From Ruminococcaceae bacterium OttesenSCG-928-D13 (lineage in GTDB: Bacteria; Bacillota; Clostridia; Oscillospirales; Ruminococcaceae), in contig JAJDIZ010000007.1 of the NCBI GenBank assembly GCA_030266915.1, positions 1 through 39,930 on the forward strand: 39,930 nucleotides of DNA, read 5' to 3'. The notes under the pieces are model-generated. The model ran no database searches. It was not told the DNA's origin and worked only from the letters and a program-made list of their open reading frames with translations. This document shows positions 18,689 to 27,005 of the stretch, in pieces (the stretch's first letter is position 1; the number at the start of each line of letters is the position of its first letter). Made by a program: the position numbers and the translations under genes.

Positions 18689-20386
18689 ATGAACCGACAG
18701 AAGATTCGCAAGCTTGTATGTCTGGCCCTTGCCTTCATGATGGCGCTCAGCCTGGCCGCCTGCGGCGGTGGCGGAGGCTCAAGCACCCCGCCCGCCGGCA
18801 GCACCGGCGGTGACGCCCCCGCCTCCACCCCGGCAGGCGACCCCAGCGAGGCCAAGGGCGCCCAGGACCTGGTGCTGGCCACCTACAGTGACGGCCATTG
18901 CTACATGGACCCCCACAAGACCACCTCCTACTTCGACTATCAGGTGCTGAACCAGACCGGCGACACCCTGGTGACCCAGGACTTTGACGGCGCCACCATC
19001 GTGCCGGGCCTGGCCGATAGCTGGGAGGTCAGCGACGACGGCCTCACCTACACCTTCCATCTGAAGCAGAACGTCAAGTTCCACTCCGGCAAGGCGATGA
19101 CCTCTGCCGACGTCAAGTACACCTACGACCGCTGGGGCGCAGAAGAAACCGCCTCCCAGACACGCTCCTTCGTGAGCCGGGTGGACAGCATCGAGTGCCC
19201 GGACGATTACACCGTGGTTTTCAATATGAGCCAGCCCGACAACAACTTCCTGGTTAACCTCACCGTGCCGGTGGCCATCATCCTGAACGAGGATGCCGTC
19301 AAGGCGGCCGAGGACGCCGGCCAGGTGTACGGCACCGAGTCTCACGACGGCACCGGTCCCTTCATCTTCGAGGAGTTCATCCAGAGTGACTCGGTGCGCC
19401 TGGTGCGCAACGACGAGTACGCCTGGGGCCCCGCCTGCTTCGAGAACAAGGGCGCCGCCCACCTGGATTCCATCACCTGGCGCTTTTTGCCCGAGCCCGG
19501 CACCCGCCTGATGGAGTTCCGCGCCGGCAACGTGCACATCCTTGGCAACGGCAGCCTGCTGGCCTCCGAGCTGGAGAGCGTGCTGGCCAGCGGCGACTTC
19601 CGCGCCGAATACTTCAACCCGCCCTACCCGGTGTTCATCCAGTTCCAGCTGGACCACGTCACCGACATCAACGTGCGCCGCGCCTGCAACATGGCGGTGG
19701 ACCGTGAGGAGATCACCAACACCGTCATGGCCGGCATTGCCGACCCGATGGTGGGCGCGCTGCCCAGCCACTACAAGTGGTACTGGGACGGCGCCGATAA
19801 CTACTATCCATACGACCGCGAGGCCGCCGGCCAGCTGCTGGAGGACAGCGGCTACAAGCTGGAGAGTGACGGTTTCCGCTACAAGGACGGTGAAAAGCTG
19901 ACCATCGACATCATGTTCTGCTCCTCCGACGAGGACAAGATGACCGCCGAGCTGTTCCAGGCCCAGATGCTGGAGATTGGCGTGGACATCACCGTGAACA
20001 CCGCCATGGTTTCCAACTTCTGGAGCCACATCAACACCAACGAGTTCGACACCCTGATCATGGGCCTGTACATCAACAGCCCCGAGGACATGCTGTATGA
20101 GTACATGTCCACCAACAACCTGCCCTTCCCCAACCGCCAGGGCTTCAGCGACCCCGAGGTGGACGAACTGCTGGGCAAGGCCCTTTCCACCGCCGACGAG
20201 GCCGAGCGCCAGGCCTGCTATGACCGCGTGCAGGAAATTGCCATGGAGCAGGCCATGTGGGTGCCGCTGTACAACCGCAACAGCTTCATCCCAGTGAGCA
20301 ACAAGGTTCAGGGACTGCGCTGCCATCCCACCATCGTGGAGGGCGAGCCCAAGATGCTGGACGTCTACATTGACGACACCAAATAA
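18689..20386 (+). CDS. ABC transporter substrate-binding lipoprotein, family 5 (dipeptide/oligopeptide type)
   Basis: Signal peptide + lipobox MNRQKIRKLVCLALAFMMALSLAACGGGG; DSWEVSDDGLTYTFHLKQNVKFHSGKAMTSADVKYTYDR; start chosen on the GGAG RBS. Confidence 0.9.
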   Translation: MNRQKIRKLVCLALAFMMALSLAACGGGGGSSTPPAGSTGGDAPASTPAGDPSEAKGAQDLVLATYSDGHCYMDPHKTTSYFDYQVLNQTGDTLVTQDFDGATIVPGLADSWEVSDDGLTYTFHLKQNVKFHSGKAMTSADVKYTYDRWGAEETASQTRSFVSRVDSIECPDDYTVVFNMSQPDNNFLVNLTVPVAIILNEDAVKAAEDAGQVYGTESHDGTGPFIFEEFIQSDSVRLVRNDEYAWGPACFENKGAAHLDSITWRFLPEPGTRLMEFRAGNVHILGNGSLLASELESVLASGDFRAEYFNPPYPVFIQFQLDHVTDINVRRACNMAVDREEITNTVMAGIADPMVGALPSHYKWYWDGADNYYPYDREAAGQLLEDSGYKLESDGFRYKDGEKLTIDIMFCSSDEDKMTAELFQAQMLEIGVDITVNTAMVSNFWSHINTNEFDTLIMGLYINSPEDMLYEYMSTNNLPFPNRQGFSDPEVDELLGKALSTADEAERQACYDRVQEIAMEQAMWVPLYNRNSFIPVSNKVQGLRCHPTIVEGEPKMLDVYIDDTK

Positions 20387-20411
20387 GCCAAAACCCATAT
20401 TGTTTATTCAA

Positions 20412-20445
20412 CAGGGCGCCGCGGAATCTTTTCCACGGCGCCCTG
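20412..20445 (+). terminator. Strong hairpin after the substrate-binding protein gene
   Basis: CAGGGCGCCGcGGAA-TCTT-TTCCaCGGCGCCCTG; little T-run downstream, so possibly a 3'-stabilising hairpin rather than a full terminator. Confidence 0.55.
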
Positions 20446-20463
20446 CCCTGCCTGTCTGTTCGC

Positions 20464-20491
20464 TTGATTTTATCAGGGCCGGTGGTATAAT
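20464..20491 (+). promoter_or_regulatory. Sigma-70/A-type promoter TTGATT-N16-TATAAT for the sigma-54 activator gene
   Basis: Hexamers at 20464-20469 and 20486-20491, 38 bp upstream of the ATG. Confidence 0.55.
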
Positions 20492-20528
20492 TGTCATTAA
20501 CTCCGCCGCCGGCCCCCAAGGAGTAGCC

Positions 20529-21899
20529 ATGGCAAAGCTGGACATCGAACGGATCCTTGACATGTACAATTACTTCGACGGCGCCATCATCACCGACGAG
20601 CAGGGTGTTATCCTCTACTACAGCAACTCCCGCTCCGACATCTACGATCATCGCCGCAGCGATATTATCGGCAAAAAACTGCTGGACCTCTACCCCTCGA
20701 TGGCCGAGGAGGAGAGCAGTATCATGCAGGTGCTGAAAACCGGCAAGCCGATTTATGACCGGGTGCAAACCCTGGTGAACGACCACGGGCAGCATGTCAC
20801 CAACATGTACAGCACCCTGCCCATCATCCGCAATGGGGAGATTGTGGGCGCCATTGACCTGTCCCGATGCATCAACCAGGGCATGGAACGGGAGAGCATT
20901 GTGCTGCCCCAAACCCGGGTGGAAAACGCCGACACCGTCTACCAGGTGAACGACATCATCACCACCTCCACTGAGATGAAGCGCATCAAGGCGCTGATTC
21001 CCAAGATTGCCAACACCGACTCGGCCGTGCTCATCTATGGCGAGACCGGCACCGGCAAGGAGATGGTCGCCCAGAGCATCCACGCCCATTCGGGGCGCTC
21101 CAGCCACAACTTCGTCTCCCAGAACTGCGCGGCCATCCCGCCCACCCTGTTCGAGAGCATCCTGTTCGGCACGGTGAAGGGCAGCTACACCGGCGCCGAA
21201 GACCGACCCGGCCTGTTTGAGACGGCCAACGGCGGCACCTTTTTCCTGGACGAGATCAACTCGCTGGACCTGAACCTCCAGGCCAAGATACTGAAGGCCA
21301 TTGAGGAGCAGCACATCACCCGCATCGGCAGCACCAGGCCGGTGAGTTTTGACATCAAAATCGTGGCGGCCGTCAACGAGGACCCCACCCGCTGCGTAGC
21401 CGAAAAAAAGATTCGGGAGGACCTGTTCTACCGGCTGAGCACGGTGTTCATCGAGATACCGCCCCTGCGGGAGCGGCTGGCCGACATCGAGGTGCTTACC
21501 GACTACTTCGTCAGCACCTTCAACGCCAGGATGAACAAAAACGTCATCGGGGTAGACGACGAGGTGCGGACAATCCTGATGAACTACAGCTGGCCGGGCA
21601 ACGTGCGGGAACTGAAAAACGTCATCGAGGGCGCCTTCAACATCATCGACTCCCGGCTCATCACCCGGCACAACCTGCCCCAATACATCTTCCGCAACTT
21701 CGACAGTGAGATCAAACGGCTGGAAATCATGGAGGAGTCCCTCAATCTGAGCGAAAAGGTGGACACCTTCGAAAAACGGCTCATCATCCAGGCGCTGGAC
21801 TCCACCCCAAGCACCAGCGCGGCGGCCACCAAGCTGGGCATCACCAAGCAATCCCTCAACTACAAGCTGCAAAAATACAACTTGAAAAAGAGCCTGTGA
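20529..21899 (+). CDS. Sigma-54-dependent transcriptional activator, RocR-like (PAS - AAA+ - Fis-type HTH)
   Basis: PAS-like N-term (AIITDEQGVILYYSNSRSDIY), GETGTGKEMVAQSIH, GSYTGA (variant GAFTGA loop), GGTFFLDEINSLDLNLQAKILKAI, C-term AAATKLGITKQSLNYKLQKYNL. Confidence 0.92.
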   Translation: MAKLDIERILDMYNYFDGAIITDEQGVILYYSNSRSDIYDHRRSDIIGKKLLDLYPSMAEEESSIMQVLKTGKPIYDRVQTLVNDHGQHVTNMYSTLPIIRNGEIVGAIDLSRCINQGMERESIVLPQTRVENADTVYQVNDIITTSTEMKRIKALIPKIANTDSAVLIYGETGTGKEMVAQSIHAHSGRSSHNFVSQNCAAIPPTLFESILFGTVKGSYTGAEDRPGLFETANGGTFFLDEINSLDLNLQAKILKAIEEQHITRIGSTRPVSFDIKIVAAVNEDPTRCVAEKKIREDLFYRLSTVFIEIPPLRERLADIEVLTDYFVSTFNARMNKNVIGVDDEVRTILMNYSWPGNVRELKNVIEGAFNIIDSRLITRHNLPQYIFRNFDSEIKRLEIMEESLNLSEKVDTFEKRLIIQALDSTPSTSAAATKLGITKQSLNYKLQKYNLKKSL

Positions 21900-21904
21900 A
21901 CAGA

Positions 21905-21943
21905 CAGACAAAAATGGCACCCGGCGGGTGCCATTTTTGTCTG
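21905..21943. terminator. Bidirectional intrinsic terminator
   Basis: Perfect 18-bp stem CAGACAAAAATGGCACCC-GGC-GGGTGCCATTTTTGTCTG between convergent genes. Confidence 0.85.
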
Positions 21944-22004
21944 CGCCAGAACCTGATGCCCCAATTCAAACCCTGGGTGAGATTGCCGGCCCGCGTCGCG
22001 CCTC

Positions 22005-23171
22005 TCACTCCACATCGGGCTTGCCAAGGGCCTGGCTTACCACCAACCGCAAGGCCGATTCCGGACTCACCATTTGCCCGGCCAGAATGTCCGCCTCGGT
22101 GATCCGGGCCATCAATATCTGGCGGTGGCGAACCCGCTCCCAGTCGTAGCAAATGCAGATGGAGCCATCCGGAGCCTGAGCAGCGTCGGGATAAGCGGCG
22201 TCGTTGCGCACATCCAGCAGCAGGGCGTAGGGCCAGGTGAGACCGTCGTCCTCGCTCAATAACGCGGTAAGGTGGGTACGGCCCTTCCAGCACTTCACAT
22301 CCCCCTGGGCCATGATCTCCTCAACACCCAGCCGCTCCCCAAAGCCATGATGGTTCACCATCAGCAGCCGGCCCGACTGCAGCCGGCCGATAAAAAAACG
22401 TGAGCACGGTCCCTCGATAGCACTTTTGCGGCCGGTGGACCAATGCCTGCCGCCATCACTGGAAAAGCTCTCCCCGATGCCGTCCAGGCAGCGCACCAGC
22501 ATCCACAGGCTGCCGTCTCCTCTTTCTACCAGCATATGTTCGTCGAAGCCTCTGTTTGGCACATCGGCGCTGCCAAGCAGGTAAAAGTGCTCACCTTCGT
22601 CCTCCGAACAAACCACATTGGAAAACTTTTGACTATCCAGGCCGTGATCCTCGGTAGGCGGCGCCCCGCAGCCGTCCCGCCACAGGGCACAGGGCAGCAG
22701 CCACCGTCCGGCGGAATCCACAATGGGCTTGTTCAGCATAATGCCATTGGCGATGCGCCTGGGTGCACCCCACACCGGCGTTGCGTCATCCGGCCGGGCG
22801 CACACCGAGCACCACACCCCGGCGCGCCCGTCGTTGAAGCCCCGTGCCTGGGCCCAAAAAACCCACAGGCGGCCACGCGGGTCTGTCCATAGGGCCGGGT
22901 CGAAGATGCGGCAGGCGGAATCCGGGTGTTCCACCGCAAGCCGAGGGATAAAACTGATGCCACCGTCATCGCTCGAGAGCAGCAGCATAAAGTTGCCGCC
23001 GGTTTCCGGCATCTGCCCGGCATAGAAATTGACGAAAATTCGGCCGCGGCCACTTACGGCGATGGAGGGCACCCCCTGCCACCGGCGCACCGAATCGGAG
23101 AAGCGCGGCGCCTCGGGTGCCGGGTAGAGCACCGCCGGGCAGGTGGCGGGATCATTACGGGCCACCCTCAC
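22005..23171 (-). CDS. Sialidase-fold (BNR/Asp-box) protein, predicted cytoplasmic
   Basis: RWQGVPSIAVSGRGRIFVNFYAG; several Asp-box-like motifs (SSDDGGISF, SSDGGRHWS, SEDDGLTW); no obvious signal peptide; GTG start overlaps the allantoinase stop (GTGA). Confidence 0.75.
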   Translation of the reverse strand: MRVARNDPATCPAVLYPAPEAPRFSDSVRRWQGVPSIAVSGRGRIFVNFYAGQMPETGGNFMLLLSSDDGGISFIPRLAVEHPDSACRIFDPALWTDPRGRLWVFWAQARGFNDGRAGVWCSVCARPDDATPVWGAPRRIANGIMLNKPIVDSAGRWLLPCALWRDGCGAPPTEDHGLDSQKFSNVVCSEDEGEHFYLLGSADVPNRGFDEHMLVERGDGSLWMLVRCLDGIGESFSSDGGRHWSTGRKSAIEGPCSRFFIGRLQSGRLLMVNHHGFGERLGVEEIMAQGDVKCWKGRTHLTALLSEDDGLTWPYALLLDVRNDAAYPDAAQAPDGSICICYDWERVRHRQILMARITEADILAGQMVSPESALRLVVSQALGKPDVE

Positions 23172-24523
23172 ACCTCCCTTCGCACAAGCTGGCCCCAGCC
23201 GGCGTTCACAGTTATCTCATCGCCGTCGTACACCCGGGCACCCCGCACATAGGTCGCCCGCACCTGCCCTTTCAGCGGCACGTCCTCATAAATACCCTTG
23301 GAGGAGTGCAGCTTGGTGAAAGATTTCAAGCCGTCAAAGGTCCAGTCCGCATCCAGGTCCACCACACAGAAGTCGGCGTCATATCCTGGCCGGATGCAGC
23401 CCTTGTGCCGCAGCCCAAAAATTCGTGCCGCATTGCCGGCAGTCACCTTGGCTATCTGCGCCAGCAGCATGCCACGCTTGTGGTAGCCCTCGCTCAGCAT
23501 CACGTGCAGCAGGCCCCACATACCGGCAAATCCCGCCAATGCCTTCCAGATGCTGGGTTCCGCCATCTTCTCCTCATCAGAATAGGGACCGTGGTCGCTG
23601 CCCAGGCAGTCCACCTGCCCGCCAAGCACCCGCTGCCAGAGTTTTTCCCTGTTTTCGGCCGGCCGCAGCGGGGGGTTACACTTGGCAAAGGCGCCCTTCT
23701 TTTTCATGGTGGTATTGTCGAACAGCAGGTAATGGGGACAGGTCTCGGTATATACCCGCTGTCCGCGGGCCTTGGCCTCTGCGGTGATGTCGTACCCCTC
23801 ATCGGCACACATGTGGCAAATGTACAGCGCCGAGCCTGCCGCCTCAGCCAACCGCACCACCCGGGCGATGGCCTCGGTCTCCACCAATGGCGGCCTCCCC
23901 TCGTGATAGCGCTCGGCCGCCGTCACGCCGGCCGCCTCCATACGCCGGCCGAACAGGTCTGCCAGATAGGCGTTTTCGGCATGTACCCCCACCAGTCCGT
24001 CAAAGGCGGCGGTCTTTTCCAATGCGGTGTACAACACGTCGTCGGTCACATGTGGGTAATCCGGGTTGGCAAAGGACATAAACCCCTTGTAAGCTACGCA
24101 GCCCAGCTCGTTCAGTTGCTCTATCTGCGACACAGAGGCCGGGATAAGCGCCCCCCACAGGGCAAAATCCACAACCGCAGATTCCTGTGCCGCCCGCAGC
24201 TTGCCCGCGTGGGATGCGGCGTCTACCACCGGCGGCACGCTCAGCGGCATCTCTATTACGGTGGTCACGCCCGCGGCGGCGGCGCAACGGGTGCCGTGAT
24301 AGTACCCCTCCCGGTAATTTTCAGGTCCCGGTTCCCAAAAATGGGCATGGGTGTCAATCAGGCCAGGCAAAATGTGCAGCCCGGTGCAATCCACCTCGGT
24401 CTCGGCCGAAAGCCCGCTGCCGGGCTGTGCCACAGCTGCGATTTTCCCCGCGCGCACCCCGATATCCGCCAAAAAAACGCCCCCATCCAGTACCACCATT
24501 CCATTTTTCAGCAGTAAATCCAT
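23168..24523 (-). CDS. Allantoinase / dihydroorotase-like cyclic amidohydrolase
   Basis: LPGLIDTHAHFWEPGPENYREG, CVAYKGFMSF (Lys), VGVHAEN, GSDHGPY; allantoinase-like. Upstream ATG at 24535 also possible. Confidence 0.82.
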   Translation of the reverse strand: MDLLLKNGMVVLDGGVFLADIGVRAGKIAAVAQPGSGLSAETEVDCTGLHILPGLIDTHAHFWEPGPENYREGYYHGTRCAAAAGVTTVIEMPLSVPPVVDAASHAGKLRAAQESAVVDFALWGALIPASVSQIEQLNELGCVAYKGFMSFANPDYPHVTDDVLYTALEKTAAFDGLVGVHAENAYLADLFGRRMEAAGVTAAERYHEGRPPLVETEAIARVVRLAEAAGSALYICHMCADEGYDITAEAKARGQRVYTETCPHYLLFDNTTMKKKGAFAKCNPPLRPAENREKLWQRVLGGQVDCLGSDHGPYSDEEKMAEPSIWKALAGFAGMWGLLHVMLSEGYHKRGMLLAQIAKVTAGNAARIFGLRHKGCIRPGYDADFCVVDLDADWTFDGLKSFTKLHSSKGIYEDVPLKGQVRATYVRGARVYDGDEITVNAGWGQLVRREV

Positions 24524-24536
24524 TTCGCCCTCCATT

Positions 24537-24700
24537 TGATGAGTTATTATTCATCAATTTCCATCCACTTCGTATAACTCATTATAGCAGGTCAAAGCTT
24601 ATTTTCAAACACTATATAGCATATTTTCGCATATATATTACTTGACTTTTCTTGTGCGATACATCTATAATATTAATGACTATTCATCATCATTGATCAG
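24537..24700. promoter_or_regulatory. Divergent regulatory region between allantoinase and FCD regulator genes
   Basis: TGATGA-N8-TCATCA (24537-24556); ATGAGTTAT (24539-24547)/ATAACTCAT (24574-24582) inverted repeat; TATTCATCA repeated at 24548-24556 and 24681-24689; TTGACT-N18-TATAAT (24642-24671). Confidence 0.65.
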
Positions 24701-24712
24701 TTGAGGATACTT

Positions 24713-25522
24713 ATGAAAGCAGAACCTCTCTTCGCCAAAAAGGACGCAGTTCGAAACAAAACCAAGGACGAGACCCTACGTTACTTTTTGCTGGACTACA
24801 TCGGCCGGCAGGCCCGGCCGGTCGGTGCATGGCGCCTGAAAGAAGAGCTCGGGGCCATCGGTGTGTCCTGCTCCAGTGCCACCATTGGGCGTATCTTGTC
24901 GGAGCTGGATGCCGCTGGTATCACTGTCAATCATGGCCGCCGCGGCCGCGCACTCACCGACGCCGGCCTGGCCTGGGTTGCACAGCATAAGCGTCGGTTA
25001 GACGATGACAAAGCCAGGGATACCATTTTCAACATGGTTAAAACCAACAGCTTTATGGAGCTTTTGGACATGCTGAAAACCCGCCGCATGCTGGAAACCG
25101 AGGCCGCCCACAGTGCCGCCCACCGCTCAAGCCTGCACCAGCAGGAGGTGATCAGGCAGGCGCTGGCGGCCCACAAGCAGGCGGTGGAGACCGGGGCCGA
25201 CCCCACCAGTACCGCGCTGGCGTTCCACCAGGCGGTAGCTGCCGCCTCGTGCAATAAGGCGCTGGATGCCACCATCTCCCTCATCTTGCTGGAGGAAGAT
25301 AAACTCGAGGCGCGTTTCCCCCGGCTGAACACTCGGGAAAAAGGGCCGGATTACGCCCCGGAGCACCAAGCCATCTATCAGGCCATCTGTGGAAGACGGC
25401 ACCAGGAGGCCGCCAACTTGATGTACCAGCATATCAACCGGCTGATCGAGACGGTGGACGAGCAGCGCCGTACCGGACAGCTCCTGTGGGAGGAGGAGAG
25501 CCATGCCCTGTCTGACCATTGA
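24713..25522 (+). CDS. Transcriptional regulator: NrpR-like winged helix + FCD domain (paralog of 6252-7010)
   Basis: LKEELGAIGVSCSSATIGRILSELDAAGITVNHGRRGRALTDAG; FCD-like C-term ...TALAFHQAVAAASCNKALDATISLIL...EHQAIYQAICGRRHQEAANLMYQHI; GAGG RBS before the ATG at 24713. Confidence 0.8.
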   Translation: MKAEPLFAKKDAVRNKTKDETLRYFLLDYIGRQARPVGAWRLKEELGAIGVSCSSATIGRILSELDAAGITVNHGRRGRALTDAGLAWVAQHKRRLDDDKARDTIFNMVKTNSFMELLDMLKTRRMLETEAAHSAAHRSSLHQQEVIRQALAAHKQAVETGADPTSTALAFHQAVAAASCNKALDATISLILLEEDKLEARFPRLNTREKGPDYAPEHQAIYQAICGRRHQEAANLMYQHINRLIETVDEQRRTGQLLWEEESHALSDH

Positions 25523-26768
25523 CTCTGACCGTCTGTGGGCACGGTTACATCAATTGGCCGCCCTGGCCGAAGACCCGGCAGGCGGCATCAGCCGGCTGGC
25601 CTGGAGCCCGTCCTACAAAGCTTCGGCACAGCTGTTGGCCAGGTGGATGGCCGAGAGCGGTTTAACGATTCGCAACGACACAGTGGGCAACTTATATGGC
25701 CGCCTGCCAGGGCAAGCTGCACTGCCCGCCGTGCTGGCAGGTTCCCACTTGGACAGTGTGCCAAATGGCGGCATTTTTGACGGCGCCGCCGGGGTGGTTG
25801 CCGCACTGGAAGCCCTGACCACACTGCGGGAAAATGGTGTTGTCCCGCTGCGGCCGCTGGAGATGGCAGCTTTTGTGAACGAGGAGGGCAGCCGCTTTGT
25901 GGGTGGGATGTTTGGCAGCCGTGCCGCCGCCGGCCTGATTCCAGAGGGCTATGTCGATACCTGTTGTGACTGGACAACCGGCACCCCACTGCGCCAGGTG
26001 CTGGACGGATATGGCCAGGGTGCCAACCCGGACGCCATTGCGGCCAGCGCCCTTAACCCTGCGAGTTATCTCTGTTTTCTGGAGTTGCACATCGAACAGG
26101 GTAAGCACCTGCTCGAAAAAGGCCTGCCGCTGGCAGTGGTGTCGGGAATTGCGGGTATCCGCCAGTTTTATATCGAGCTTGTGGGCGAAAGCTGCCACGC
26201 CGGCGGCATGGCCATGGCCCACCGCCACGACGCCATGGCCGGTGCAGCAGCAATCATTGCCAAAGCCGAGGCGCTGGCCCTCACCTCCCCCTCCGACACC
26301 CGGGCCACGGTGGGCAGCGTCGAGGTCCACCCCGGCGAGCACAACATTGTGGCCGGGCGAGTGCGGTTATCGGTGGATTACCGCGAAGCCGATCCAGCCA
26401 TCTGGCGACAATACTATGACAATCTGATGACCTTTACAGAATCCGAGTGTGCCCGGCGGGGGCTGGCCTACCACATTCAGACCACCGCCGAGGAGGCGCC
26501 GGCCCCCTGCCACCCCGCTCTAACCGGTCTGCTGAAGCAAGCGGCACAGCGGCGGCATCTCCCCCACACCACCATGGTCAGCTACCCTGCACACGACGCC
26601 GTTCAGATGGCCCGCATCATGCCAATTGGGATGCTCTTTTTGCGCAGTGGCAACAACGGGCTCAGTCACTGCCCACAGGAATATACCGGCAAGGAAGACC
26701 TGGCCTCCGGCGTTCAACTGCTGTGCGACACCCTGCTGGAGCTGGGCCAATCTACCGTCAGCCTGTAA
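25503..26768 (+). CDS. M20-family allantoate amidohydrolase / N-carbamoyl-amino acid hydrolase, second copy
   Basis: AGSHLDSVPNGGIFDGAAGVVAALEAL, FVNEEGSRFVGGMFGSRAAAG, ELHIEQGKHLLEKG, YPAHDAVQMARIMPIGMLFLRSGNNGLSHCPQEYT. Confidence 0.9.
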   Translation: MPCLTIDSDRLWARLHQLAALAEDPAGGISRLAWSPSYKASAQLLARWMAESGLTIRNDTVGNLYGRLPGQAALPAVLAGSHLDSVPNGGIFDGAAGVVAALEALTTLRENGVVPLRPLEMAAFVNEEGSRFVGGMFGSRAAAGLIPEGYVDTCCDWTTGTPLRQVLDGYGQGANPDAIAASALNPASYLCFLELHIEQGKHLLEKGLPLAVVSGIAGIRQFYIELVGESCHAGGMAMAHRHDAMAGAAAIIAKAEALALTSPSDTRATVGSVEVHPGEHNIVAGRVRLSVDYREADPAIWRQYYDNLMTFTESECARRGLAYHIQTTAEEAPAPCHPALTGLLKQAAQRRHLPHTTMVSYPAHDAVQMARIMPIGMLFLRSGNNGLSHCPQEYTGKEDLASGVQLLCDTLLELGQSTVSL

Positions 26769-26903
26769 AGTCCACTTGCACGCATCTGCTCGGCGTAAAA
26801 ATTGGGTATCCAAATGCATTAATGGATAAATCGGGAGCGCCCAGAATTGACAAGGGGCATCATTTTCAAGACTGCATCGTGCTTTATGACACTACTCCAC
26901 TAA

Positions 26904-26950
26904 AAAAGACTCAGTTCCTCGTTTGAAATGAACTGAGTCTTTTCTTTTTT
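26904..26950 (+). terminator. Intrinsic terminator
   Basis: 14-bp stem AAAAGACTCAGTTC ... GAACTGAGTCTTTT followed by CTTTTTTT. Confidence 0.88.
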
Positions 26951-26955
26951 TGATA

Positions 26956-26990
26956 GACAGCTTACTGGAAGTCCAATACGGTCAAAATAG
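26956..26990 (+). repeat. Right copy of the imperfect 35-bp direct repeat (31/35 with 1318-1352)
   Basis: Direct sequence comparison. Confidence 0.8.
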
Positions 26991-27005
26991 GCACACCAAC
27001 CATGC

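Noticed and set aside
17077-21920. Large minus-strand ORFs 17077-18882, 18779-20398, 20286-21920
   Set aside because: Antisense shadows of amidohydrolase, SBP and sigma-54 activator genes; no recognisable domains.
3902-26768. Plain purine/allantoin degradation as the full explanation of the island
   Set aside because: Ureidoglycolate lyase, allantoinase and allantoate amidohydrolase-like genes fit it, so it remains the main rival, but it leaves KdgK, Eda, the peptide-type importer and four extra amidohydrolases unexplained.
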